Positions 22,460-32,190 of a stretch of DNA of 64,000 nucleotides are shown here, piece by piece. The DNA is taken from contig FMBT01000319.1 of the NCBI GenBank assembly GCA_900095095.1, positions 248,001 through 312,000 of the forward strand, in the 5' to 3' direction. Made by a program: the position numbers and the translations under genes. The notes beneath the pieces were generated by a model that ran no database searches, had not been told where the DNA came from, and saw only the letters and a program-made list of their open reading frames with translations. Within the stretch, counting starts at the first letter, position 1. Each line of letters opens with the position of its first letter. The stretch comes from Fragilariopsis cylindrus CCMP1102 (taxonomy: Eukaryota; Bacillariophyta; Bacillariophyceae; Bacillariales; Bacillariaceae).

Positions 22460-23884
22460 GATACGAGTCAGTCGAGTCTATTAATAGATAAATACGAGGT
22501 TACTTCCGAGTACTATTGATCTTGCGATTAGAAGATATTGTAGAGCCAAACCAATACAGAATTACTGAAGTACAATGCGGCGTTTTTTAGAATAACAAAG
22601 TGATTGAAAAACGCAACAAAAATAATAGTTCAGAGAGTCTGGAAGTCGTGTGCGTACAATTTGTACGAAGTCTTAAATTCACGCGTTGTTCTGTCTCGCA
22701 CATGTATATTCTTGAATTATGGCGCGAAGCGAGGAAAAGCAAAGAATACAAATATTAATATAATGAACAGAGCTTATCATACACTGTAGAGAATTTAAAA
22801 TTGTTTTATGTATTTTTATGTATTTTTATTATGTTTATACTATGGAAGTCTGATCAGCTGTCATGTGATGTCTGTAGTACAATTCAAGAAGCATCACGTC
22901 ATCATGATGATTTTTTACCAACAACTGATAATATTATGCTACAAGCAATACGAATATGAGTGGATGATGATGATGATGATGCAATTCTTCTTCATCAAAT
23001 TCACATAATATGACTTGCATCCTGGGCATACATGGATGGGTCAACAAATACAGTTTCTTGTGCTCTCATAAATAATGGTGACACACACAAAACTACACAA
23101 TATGCAATAATTTGGTTATGTCTGTGTGTTGTGCTGTTACACACTTCATTTCTACTGTACTAGTACAAGTTTGAACTAGTGCAACTTGTGCGTGTGTATG
23201 TGTACATTTGTAAACAAACAATTTTCTTCTGTAGTGGAGATGTTATGACTTTCATATCGATTTCCACACCAAGTATTCATCCATTGTGTTACGAATCATA
23301 AATTATTTTGTATATTATAATATTATTATTCCAGGCAGGCACTTCATAATGGACAAGCCATAAGCTGCATTAGATCTCTATATCATATTGGATAAGAATG
23401 ATAAGGAGTAATATCAAAGTTTCCACTGAAGATTATAATACAACCAGAGGAGGAAATATCTTATAGTTTAAGAAGAAAAGAGAAAGAAAAAGGAGGTTGA
23501 GAACATTCCTGTGCACCTTTTTACCCTTATAAAGAACACAGCAGCAGAGCAGCAGATATGATAACTTTGAAGATTTTTGCCGGTGCACTCACCATGTAAT
23601 TTCTCCTAAACATTACTACTATGACTCCATCAACTTTTTGGTATAGGATAAGGACTGCATTGTTGGAATCAAATGACGTCATAATTACTACTTTTGCAGC
23701 TATTGCTACTGTTGCTACTATTATCGCTGCTACTGCTACTGCTACTGCTACTGCTGCTAATGATTTTACTACTTCTAAAGGAAAGAACTGTCCATACACA
23801 TATATTCCTTTCTATTTTTTGTACTATCTATTTACAGTGTGTTTTTGCTCTGAGAAATTAATTTATTTTCGCTTATTTTATTCA
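22460..23884. other. Long intergenic region, no gene seen
   Basis: About 1.4 kb of AT-rich DNA. It contains gatgatgatgatgatg near 22972 and (actgct)n repeats near 23726-23755, which create short open frames on both strands with no coding character. The first part serves as RAD54 promoter. Confidence 0.45.
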
Positions 23885-24601
23885 TTAGTAACCGCCTCCC
23901 CCTACGCTGTTGGTATCTTGTTCTACTTTATTTTTTAAATCATTTAAAATAGTAGAAAGAGACCCACCAATATTTTCTTTTCTGAAATATAGTGATTCAA
24001 TCCTTACAGTATTTCGCTGTTGACCACGGCCTCTTCCTCCGGAGGTAGTGAAGCGTTCAATGAATTCCGGTATATCCATTCGGCCTCGTTGTCGTAAGGT
24101 TTCATACTCAGTGAGTGTCATCGGACCGAAACTTACGACCATACCATACAGTTGACTGTCGCGTTTAGGACTAATCACATAATTTTCCCATTCAAGTTCA
24201 TCCCTATGTTCAGGTGCGTAGGTCTGAACAGGGTTTTCCATACCAAGTATATCTAAAGTGTCCTTATTAAATCGTTCAACGACGTTTCCGCCCAATCGAA
24301 TCTCTAATCCACCAAAAATTGAGTCTATCGTTAATTCAACATCAGTACTCATGCAATCAATTTCATCATAATGAATTTGTGTACGTATACAGTATTGTCC
24401 GTCATATGCAGGTTCATGATTCTTGAGCGACTCTTCGAAGTACACAGGTTGACCATTCGGTCCGGTTATTTGCACAAGTAATTGTTTGTTTATGTTGTCC
24501 TTTAACTTCGATCGTAGTGCCTCCAATTCTTGTTGCATGTCAACGAGCGCGCGGTCCTTAAGGACGGTAGCTACGAATTGTGCCAAATCAGATCCGGACA
24601 T
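23885..24601 (-). CDS. Conserved-looking hypothetical protein, 238 residues
   Basis: Single intact exon with a clear start (MSGSDLAQFVATVLKDRAL). An N-terminal helix of heptad character (residues ~8-38, MQQELEALRSKL) is followed by an alpha/beta region containing LLVQITGPNGQPVYFE and a stretch of alternating hydrophobics (ELTIDSIFGGLEIRLGG). The last 45 residues include a Gly/Arg patch (GGRGRGQQR) and a helix. No membrane segment or targeting signal. It has the look of a multi-copy diatom family of unknown role, but this resemblance is from memory of the pattern and not checked. No function proposed. Confidence 0.65.
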   Translation of the reverse strand: MSGSDLAQFVATVLKDRALVDMQQELEALRSKLKDNINKQLLVQITGPNGQPVYFEESLKNHEPAYDGQYCIRTQIHYDEIDCMSTDVELTIDSIFGGLEIRLGGNVVERFNKDTLDILGMENPVQTYAPEHRDELEWENYVISPKRDSQLYGMVVSFGPMTLTEYETLRQRGRMDIPEFIERFTTSGGRGRGQQRNTVRIESLYFRKENIGGSLSTILNDLKNKVEQDTNSVGGGGY

Positions 24602-25331
24602 CTTGTGGTAACTTTTGTAGGACTAATAGAATAATTTGTATACAGGAGTATATTCGTGGTGGTTACTGTTGTTATCTTATTGCTATTCTATGATGATTAA
24701 TTTATGAGAAAAGTAGGATGTGTTGCGCAAAAGCATGTTTGATGTATACAATTACCGTAATTCTGCACAAATTGCTTCCACTATTTTTCAGTAAATCCTT
24801 TGTGGCTGGAGATAGGATTGTTGGGAATACTACTATATCTATATTTTTGGGACAAAATTAAATAGATTTATAAACCGAAATATTATTACGTCCATATCGT
24901 GACAAAAGTAACATCCCAAAATCCAATGTCCCTAAAATCTTGCAAAATTTAGCGTTTCATTTTTCATGACACCCGCAAACCTATCTATCCGCGAGCCTCA
25001 AATTTGAGGACACACGATTCAATTATTATATATTATGTTCATGGTTTTATTTAATTTTTTTGACTTTCAAAAAGAAAACGAACAATACACGATGTATGAG
25101 CGATTAGAGATAGAGAGATAGTGAAACGAACAATACACGATGTATGAGAGATTAGAGATAGAGAGATAGAGAGATAGAGGGAGATACTACTATTGATCAT
25201 TCTCTCATTTCTATTCTCTACCTATCATTATTCTTGCTTTTATCTGACATCGTTTCTTTCTCGGTTCTACAAGTATTAACTGTAATATCCATACTGCATA
25301 CATTTATTCAAGGTACCTTACAACAACTGCA
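24602..25331. promoter_or_regulatory. Divergent intergenic region with tandem repeat
   Basis: About 730 bases between outward-reading genes. It holds a perfect-like 48-bp tandem duplication at 25078-25173 followed by gagata microsatellite. Promoters for both neighbours must lie here. Confidence 0.35.
25078..25173. repeat. Tandem duplication, 48-bp unit
   Basis: Two adjacent copies of a unit beginning acgaacaatacacgatgtat and ending in tagagatagagagatag differ at about two positions. The second copy runs into further gagata repeats to about 25186. It lies roughly 160 bases upstream of the gene at 25332. Confidence 0.8.
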
Positions 25332-26080
25332 ATGAATTCAAGTTCAAAGGAGTCGTATGAGTCTTCGTCTGATTCTTCGGTTGCTACCTCCTCAAGACAC
25401 AAGACTATGCATAACAAGTTGTGCGAGAGGGTCCAAGTCCAATACGGAAAGGCTGTCGCAGCAGGGACCACCGATGGCGGTAGGTATTGTTTTGATTTGG
25501 AAATATTGCACATTTGGAATGATATCTGTTAATCGTCGTTACTATCATTGTCGTAAGAATTACATCTTCAGCGTGGATCTAATATATGTATTATTTCTCC
25601 TCTACATTTCGTCGTTCATTTTTGTATTCCGTCGTCAATATTGTTCTTCCTATAGCTGCTCGTCCTTATGTTGATAAGGCTATAGAACTTACTGAAAAAT
25701 TTGATGGAATTGCAGGGCTTTGGTCTCCAGAATGTCCCAACATAAAGTCTGCGATGGATGAAAAGCAGCTACAATTGGCCGAAAGAGCGTATCGATTAGC
25801 CTATCCTGACTTTGTAGACAAGGAAGATGGTTCCTTGATTAAGAATCCGGCTGCCTACCGGAAATTGTGCAAGGAGAGTACCACAACAAATCGTCGTAAA
25901 AGTTACACGTCGATGACGAAGGAGGAACTCCTTGGCAAGCTTGCGACTATGCCGAAGGATGAGCTCGTTAAGGAATTTATCGAAAATATTGGTTATCAAC
26001 GTGCATTGACCTCCAGTAACCAAGTACTTCGTAGCGATAATGATCTTTTACTGCGTCGTATGAAACAAAAGATGAATTAA
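25332..26080 (+). CDS. Small hypothetical protein, two exons
   Basis: Exons 25332-25479 and 25656-26080 joined by a 176-nt intron (G|GTAGGT to TATAG|CT) give exactly 191 codons, 190 residues. The N-terminus is Ser-rich (MNSSSKESYESSSDSS). The middle contains PYVDKAIELTEKFDGIAGLW and ERAYRLAYPDFVDKEDGS; the C-terminus is helical and basic (MTKEELLGKLATMPKDELVKEF...LLLRRMKQKMN). No signal peptide, membrane segment or known motif. Function unknown; a small nuclear or regulatory protein is possible but unsupported. Confidence 0.6.
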
Positions 26081-26487
26081 TTAATGAGGGGTATTTTAGT
26101 CTATTCCAGGGACATCTATAAATTGCAACAGAAAATATCAAATGCGTATTCCTAATAAATATCGCGTATGTCCTAAAAGTACATACAATATGAACACAGG
26201 CCGTGAGGAGCAAAGCGGTAGGCTATTAAGATAGATAATAATACATATATACACATATAGCAAGCAAAATGATATAATTACAAGAAGGTGTATTTTGTCT
26301 TAATCACTTAGCTTGTCGTCCAACCTCACAACTAGAAAGTAGTAAAGTATCTATAAAACCAAAGGGAAAGTACGGATTAGATAACAACAGTAATAGACCA
26401 GTAGTATATGAAAAAGAATGAGGAGGTCGGAACTATCTTAAGAGGTTTGATCGAATGAATCGAGCTAAATTCCCATCTTCCTCAATT
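26081..26487. other. 3' spacer
   Basis: AT-rich sequence between the gene ending at 26080 and the candidate minus-strand frame ending at 26488. Nothing further is seen. Confidence 0.35.
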
Positions 26488-26731
26488 TTAAAACACTTGC
26501 GGTGGATAGTTGTAACAGTTGCAACCTGTCAGCGTATAGTAGTCTAGCGCAGCTTTGGGGGCCATCCCTTCATTTAGCCATACAATCACTCCATCTTCCG
26601 TCTAATTTGAAATCGCAATCGCCAATCTTGTGGTGAGACTCTACGAGTATCGTTAGGTGCTGTAAAGTCCACTCCGACTGATTTATTCATTGGACATCAT
26701 CGTCTGAAGGGCGGTGGTTGTACGAGTCCAT
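26488..26731 (-). CDS. Candidate small protein hidden by frame breaks
   Basis: Minus-strand sequence shows three abutting open segments that read as one protein if one base is restored at two junctions: MDSYNHRPSDDDVQ (start at 26731), then NKSVGVDFTAPNDTRR and SPQDWRLRFQIR, then TEDGVIVWLNEGMAPKAAL, TLTGCNCYNYPPQVF and stop at 26488. Restored length is about 80 residues. The junctions are near 26689 (AA before ATG) and 26600. The amino-acid make-up is much less repetitive than the surrounding AT-rich DNA, and the base composition is higher in GC, which is why it was noticed. No family recognised. It could instead be an exon with unseen introns. Confidence 0.35.
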
Positions 26732-27090
26732 TTACTACCGTGTCTCGAGATAGGTTTTCGTCAGTCCCTCTAATGAAACAGTCGAGCATCTATTATTTCA
26801 TCACATTGAATGAAAATTTCTGGTTTTTGTTTGTAACACTGTTTTCATCGCTGAATAACTGATAGACAAACGAGCGAGCGCAGATAGAACGATAGATACG
26901 GCGTCATGCACATCTTTTATCTTATCAGCGTGGTCGGTAGCTAACAAGACTTCAAGATTGATTGGAGTAATTAATCATCATGATCTGCTTATATTATGTA
27001 CATAGATATAATGAGTGTATTTAAGAAAAAAATATAATATTATAACTGTATTTTATTCGTTTCTGTCCCCTCTCCCCCCCTCTCTTCTCT
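26732..27090. other. Spacer, no gene seen
   Basis: AT-rich with a pyrimidine tract (ccctctcccccc) at about 27068 near the end of the next gene. Confidence 0.35.
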
Positions 27091-28254
27091 TTACTTCCTC
27101 CAGAGTAGCTGTCGTCGTCGCTTTCGTACATGCCCAATTTTTTTAGTCGAAGTAACTTTTGTTGTTGCTCTTCTAGTAGTACTAGTAGTATGACGCGAAC
27201 TCGTACTCGTGTCTGTTCCCTTCTTTTGTTGTTGTTGTTTTAGATTATTCTTTGTTGTTGTTGTTGTTGCTGCTGCTGCTGGTGAGGAGGAAGTGGACAA
27301 CGAGGAACAAGTTGTTATTCCTGAACTATTATTATTATCGGTAGTATTAGTAGTAGTTGTATTGGTTGTTTGAAGTTGGTTTGAAAAAGATTTTAATGCA
27401 TCACCTTCTCCAATCATCCTGGCCATGATCCGTGATGGTCTACTTGATTGTAATGAACGACTCGAAATGAATCGTTGCCTAATTTCTTGATCTTTGATAT
27501 GTTTCTGTACAGCTAATATGTTTTCAATATGTTGTTTCCGACGAGATTTTACACTACTCATTCCACCACCCACCTCCACCCCCACTTTGCCACCGCCTAC
27601 TTTGCTTTTGGGACTACCAGATCCAAATGAGGATGATAATCCCCATTCCAAACCACGAATTGAAAGTGGAATCGATACAGTGACATTTTCCAAAGAGTCT
27701 GATACAATTTGTGATGGTGAGGAATACATTAATATACTTGTTTTATATATCTGATGATAATTTTCAATATCTGGAACATTCTTGACTTTAAATGCTCTGA
27801 GAAGCACTAAACTTTCCTTTGTGGATCGTAATCGATCCTGTTTGGTCCACCACAGTTTTTTCTTGATAGTCGGATTTTTTAATTCGGATTGACTTAATGT
27901 TGCATTAGCGTAGTACTCGATTGTCAGATCAGTAGTCGCAATATTAGTAGTATCAGTATTTCTATTTTTATCAGTTTCTTGAGCAGTTTCTTGAGCAGTA
28001 GCAAATAAGACACGCTTTGTTTGTTTCTTCTTCTTCTTGATCTTGTGGTTCGGCTTCTTCTTGTAGATGCAGCACCGCTGCCGTTGCTGCTGTTTCCCTT
28101 TCAACGGCGAAAGAGCAGCAAGCGATGTTGTTGCTGTTGTCTTCTCATCATAGTCAGAGACAACATTAGTAGCTTGGACATGAACCGACAACTTCTGAGG
28201 ACCATGATGACTATGTGGAACAAATAAACCCATTGTTGCTGTGTTATTACTCAC
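27091..28254 (-). CDS. Diatom-type hypothetical protein with RGLE motif
   Basis: 387 residues, single exon. After a basic Lys-rich segment (NHKIKKKKKQTKRVLFA) comes a core that resembles a large family of diatom proteins of unknown function: a Trp/Tyr segment (KKLWWTKQDRLRSTKESLVLLRAF), then SIRGLEWGLS, then RRKQHIENILAVQKHIKDQEIR, and a short SRSLQSSRPSRIMARMIGEGDA. The C-terminal ~90 residues are Ser/Thr/Gln/Asn low complexity with basic ends. No signal peptide or membrane segment. The family likeness (basic start, W-x-D/T-R helix, RGLE, RR-x-A/I-V-L-x-Q) is from general knowledge of diatom proteomes and was not checked by search. Confidence 0.6.
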   Translation of the reverse strand: MSNNTATMGLFVPHSHHGPQKLSVHVQATNVVSDYDEKTTATTSLAALSPLKGKQQQRQRCCIYKKKPNHKIKKKKKQTKRVLFATAQETAQETDKNRNTDTTNIATTDLTIEYYANATLSQSELKNPTIKKKLWWTKQDRLRSTKESLVLLRAFKVKNVPDIENYHQIYKTSILMYSSPSQIVSDSLENVTVSIPLSIRGLEWGLSSSFGSGSPKSKVGGGKVGVEVGGGMSSVKSRRKQHIENILAVQKHIKDQEIRQRFISSRSLQSSRPSRIMARMIGEGDALKSFSNQLQTTNTTTTNTTDNNNSSGITTCSSLSTSSSPAAAATTTTTKNNLKQQQQKKGTDTSTSSRHTTSTTRRATTKVTSTKKIGHVRKRRRQLLWRK

Positions 28255-29855
28255 TAGTAGTAGACTAGTTTTAGTAGACTAGCAGTAGCGGTTTTTCAAT
28301 AGAGCGAAGTTGTTACTTTGTTTTTAATTTACTTTACTTTAGTACAAGTATTGGAGTTGACTACAGTCGATAATGACAGATATTTTTGTTTTGGTTGTTG
28401 TTGATGATGTAATAATAATAGTCGTACCTTTTTATTTTCGTATTATTCGTAGTATGTATTCATTCTTGTGAAGTAAACGAGTGAGTGGCATTTACGTTGT
28501 TAGTGTAGTATATAGTGCATGCGATGATTATGTCCTGTCGTTATTATTATTTGGTTATTACTCAGTGAGGTCATCATGATTGCGTACTATATCGGTCGTG
28601 TACTAGTATAGTAGTACAAGTACAAGCACTTTAAGTGTACCTAGTATGGTTTTCTGCATGAGTGTGCATGGCTGTGTGTTGTTTGTTAGAGAGAACAATC
28701 TGTTATTTTCGAGTGGGCGAGGGAGTTTTTGAGTCGTTCGCCGTTTGTTGCCGCCGTTCTTGTCTCATTTTGAAACAGATTCTGTTGGAACTTGCGTCAA
28801 CTATTACTCGCTAACGCCGTGTAAAAGCTAAGAATCAATCAAATACTAGATTCACATTCATTCATTTTCTTCTGTTCGCATCATTCCGGTTACTATCAAT
28901 GTCATACGAAACAATGACGAAGCGACGTACGCGCCCGTTTTATTAATGCATTGTGAAGCGTACGCATTAAATCAATCCAAAATACAATGCTTCAACGGCA
29001 GTGTCATGTCAGTCACGTGACGATAGTACGACCTCGTAGAATGAGAACAGAAGAGTTCGATCGAAAAGAGTGTGTTCAAATTTAGACAAACTTGCTCAAT
29101 ATTTTTTGTTTGTTAGGCAGTCTTCATCCTTTTCAAGTCTGATACTGTAAGTACATACATCAATTTACTACAATGTACAAGCAAGTAATATTATACATGC
29201 TGTATATAGGTTGTTCACTTTAGGATTACAACCAGTAGCAGCTACTAGTATTGCAATGTTGTGCTGCGCTGCTGCTGTCCAACTATATTATTATGATGTC
29301 CATCATTCACAATAATTAGTATGTATGTTTATGTTTAGCATGGCAGAGCAGCACATTATTACTACAGTACTATCATTCATTCCTACTGCAACAATGTATT
29401 CTTCTCTCTCTCTCTCTCTAACAACATAATGATGTTGATTGATGGTTCGACTTTTCTTATCAAGCGTCCCTCTCACCTCACCTCAACAAACAAGAATATA
29501 TGTATATGTATATGTATATAATATGTATATATGTATGTATATATGTATGTATACATATATGTGTGTGTGTCTATGTGTGGGGAGTCCTATCCTATAGGTG
29601 GGATCATACTGGTTTCATACTTGCTTCATACCTGCTTTTATTTTCGAATCTAATGCCATTAATTATCCTGTCAATGCACTACTACTAGGCCACACTTGCT
29701 GAGTCATTACTGTAACTTTATAAAAAGAAACTGTACTTTCAAAGCATAATTATTTCTTGTATCTATTTCTTACCAAGTAAGTTAGTTGAATCTATGTTAA
29801 GTTAATATATTACATAATGTAGTATAGTATTTTATTTTATTCTATTAGTTTGTTA
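28255..29855. other. Long intergenic region with simple repeats, no gene seen
   Basis: About 1.6 kb, AT-rich. It holds a (ct)n tract near 29404-29419 and a TATGTA/TATA microsatellite at 29494-29570. It includes the promoter of the RGLE gene. No coding or RNA feature supported. Confidence 0.45.
29494..29570. repeat. TATGTA/TGTG microsatellite
   Basis: Repeated tatatg and tatgta words pass into tgtgtgtg. Simple-sequence DNA within the long spacer. Confidence 0.85.
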
Positions 29856-31517
29856 TCATAAAAGATGATCAAAAATGTCGGCATCCTCATATTTTGATGT
29901 AGCAGCACCTAATATGTCCAGGTAGAGTTCACCATAGGCTGCGTATTCTAGCCCTCCTGTCAAATTTTCTGGTTCTGTAGTAGAAGAAGCTGAGTTTAAG
30001 TTAACAAGAACTGCAGGTTCAATTTGAGTATCTTCGTGCCATTCGTTAAAACTATTAACAAGAATGATATTATCCGCCAAAGGATCTACTAGTGGCAATG
30101 CCTTTTTAAGCTGATACCAGAAAAGACTACCTTCTTCTGAATCTGCAGTTAAACGTCTCGACAAGGGTGGGTGGTCATTTTCGAGTCGAACACTTCTATC
30201 ATTATATCCAGGGGATACAGATGGAATATAGCGACAATTCTCTTTAATTGCTTGCTCTCTCCATTTTTCTTGTTCAGAATAGTAATTGTCTACTGCTTCT
30301 TTTCCAACGTAACCCTCTGGCCGTCCATTGGATCCATAAACGTCGTAATTGGTAACGGCATCAAAGTACCAAAAGGGGACAAAAACTTCATCAGGATCAG
30401 GAGCATTCTGAAATACTTGATCACCAATCAGATATACGTTATGTCCACATTTTGAAGCTTCACTTCTCATCGTTAGTATTGCCTCTTCCAATACACCTTC
30501 ACTATGCAGTTTTCGTGTAATATACATAACCAAAACAGGTCTACCATTGATTTTATAATAATTAGGATGATCGAAGTAATTGCCGCATATGTACTGCATG
30601 TCACTGCGAGCGACAGACATGTCACTACTGTCCTTGATTCGTCCGGTAGTCTCGTAGTGCAAGGCAATTTTAAGATTTCCAATATCCTCGTGTTCCATAA
30701 TAACATTCCTGGTATTCTTATCTTCCAATCGATTTGGTCCCCACCAAGAGGTTACCAATAATCCGATATTGGATTGACGAAACCATGTCATATGTTGTGA
30801 TATGACTTCTCTATTAGAATCGTTGTATTCTCCCAATGCAGGTTGTTGCGGAGGGATTAGATCTTGACGAAGATATCCATCATTGTTGTGAAATGATTCT
30901 CCGTGCCAGGGGTAGTAGTACGCACCAACTAAGTAATTGGTATTGGAAGTGTAATTGTAATTATTGTTACCATCCTCATTTCCTTCGTTTTTATTATCAT
31001 TATCAATGTCAACATTTGTCGCATTATCAATACTACTACCTGTACTTGATTTACTATCAATTCTATTTTGGACTATAAAAGCTGAAGATAGACCAATTAA
31101 AAACAGTGCTAAAAGTGCCATAGCCACATACACATAAATCCAACTAAACCTTTTCCCTTGTCTGTCGTCCCCTTTATTATTATTATCATCACCGTCATCA
31201 CTATCATCTGGTAGTGTATCGGACCCGATCGATCGTTGATCAGATGATTTCTTATTATTGTTATCAGATATCGATACTGAACTCAATCTAGAGCTACATC
31301 TATCGACCATGGATGGGTTCGAACGAAGTTGCCGAAGAGCATCAGCGTTAGCTGCTGCTACTGTGTTGTATTTTTCGTCGTCAGTTAACAATGTATTAGC
31401 ATTGTTTTTATTCTTATTATTCAACAACGATGATACTCCACCGCCACAAAGCTCAGTATTTGTCGGAAGACTACCGCATACTTGTGTAATATCTGACGAT
31501 CTGATAAACCAACTCAT
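29856..31517 (-). CDS. GH99-family glycosidase (endo-alpha-mannosidase-like), type II membrane protein
   Basis: 553 residues, single intact exon. A cytoplasmic, Ser/Asn/Asp-rich tail of ~125 residues precedes one hydrophobic segment (about 127-150, IYVYVAMALLALFLIGL), so the enzyme should face the Golgi or outside as a type II protein. The lumenal domain matches glycoside hydrolase family 99: GAYYYPWHG at its start, LLVTSWWGPN, HYETTGR, GRPVLVMYI, VPFWYFDAVTNYDVYG, PGYNDRSVR and NSFNEWHEDTQIEPA, the last holding the paired Glu residues of the E-W-x-E site. Known members cleave alpha-mannosidic bonds inside N-glycans (ER/Golgi endomannosidase) or fungal and algal mannans; which applies here cannot be told. 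An Asn/Asp-rich linker follows the membrane segment. Confidence 0.88.
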   Translation of the reverse strand: MSWFIRSSDITQVCGSLPTNTELCGGGVSSLLNNKNKNNANTLLTDDEKYNTVAAANADALRQLRSNPSMVDRCSSRLSSVSISDNNNKKSSDQRSIGSDTLPDDSDDGDDNNNKGDDRQGKRFSWIYVYVAMALLALFLIGLSSAFIVQNRIDSKSSTGSSIDNATNVDIDNDNKNEGNEDGNNNYNYTSNTNYLVGAYYYPWHGESFHNNDGYLRQDLIPPQQPALGEYNDSNREVISQHMTWFRQSNIGLLVTSWWGPNRLEDKNTRNVIMEHEDIGNLKIALHYETTGRIKDSSDMSVARSDMQYICGNYFDHPNYYKINGRPVLVMYITRKLHSEGVLEEAILTMRSEASKCGHNVYLIGDQVFQNAPDPDEVFVPFWYFDAVTNYDVYGSNGRPEGYVGKEAVDNYYSEQEKWREQAIKENCRYIPSVSPGYNDRSVRLENDHPPLSRRLTADSEEGSLFWYQLKKALPLVDPLADNIILVNSFNEWHEDTQIEPAVLVNLNSASSTTEPENLTGGLEYAAYGELYLDILGAATSKYEDADIFDHLL

Positions 31518-32190
31518 TTGATGGTTCCTTGTTATTTTGTCGATTAGAGATATCAGTCATATAGTACTCGAAATTATGATAGCTTACGAGTACATACATA
31601 ATCATCCCTACCGGTTCCGAGTGGTATGGCAATGGTTTGATTGAGTAAAAAATGGAAAGCAATGAACGAGATTACGTTTATCGTTTCTTCACCAAATTTT
31701 GATACGTTGGTTAGTTTTTTGTGTTTACATAGTGTATTATTATGAGAAAAAGAAAATATCATTTCCGTTCATTGGCGCCAAAAATAGAATTTTTGTACCT
31801 CTCGATAGTGAAGCAAAGATATTCGAAAAAAGCTGTTCACAAAAATGAGGAAGCAGAATTGGCAATATCGTACAGTCTATTAGACTTCTTATGTTCCTAT
31901 GTAGCTATCATAGTGTACGGAGGTAGGTAGGTAGGTACAAGCGGAACAGTCTATCTCACGAATGCTTTTTAAATTCTATTACCAAAACCAAACCCAATCA
32001 CAACATTCAGATCAAAATAAAAATAAAAATAAAAATGAGAATATGCTGATGATCGTATGATCGTATCTTTTAGGAACAGACTGAGAACGGATAGGTCTCC
32101 ATTAATTACACATTCAATATACTGTAGAACAAATCGGTACCATAAGTAAAATAGAGGCTCTCGACAACTAACGACAGAGGGAGAAGAAAA
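31518..32190. promoter_or_regulatory. Divergent intergenic region
   Basis: About 670 bases between outward-reading genes. Contains (aggt)4 at about 31921-31934 and (aaaat)n at 32009-32035. No gene seen; short open frames are antisense noise. Confidence 0.35.

Noticed and set aside
23527-23938. Overlapping frames on both strands rich in Ala, Val and Thr
   Set aside because: They come from a (actgct)n simple repeat and have no start context, motif or splice support.
29443-29480. ggttcgac-like word resembling a tRNA T-loop
   Set aside because: No matching acceptor, D or anticodon stems are present around it.
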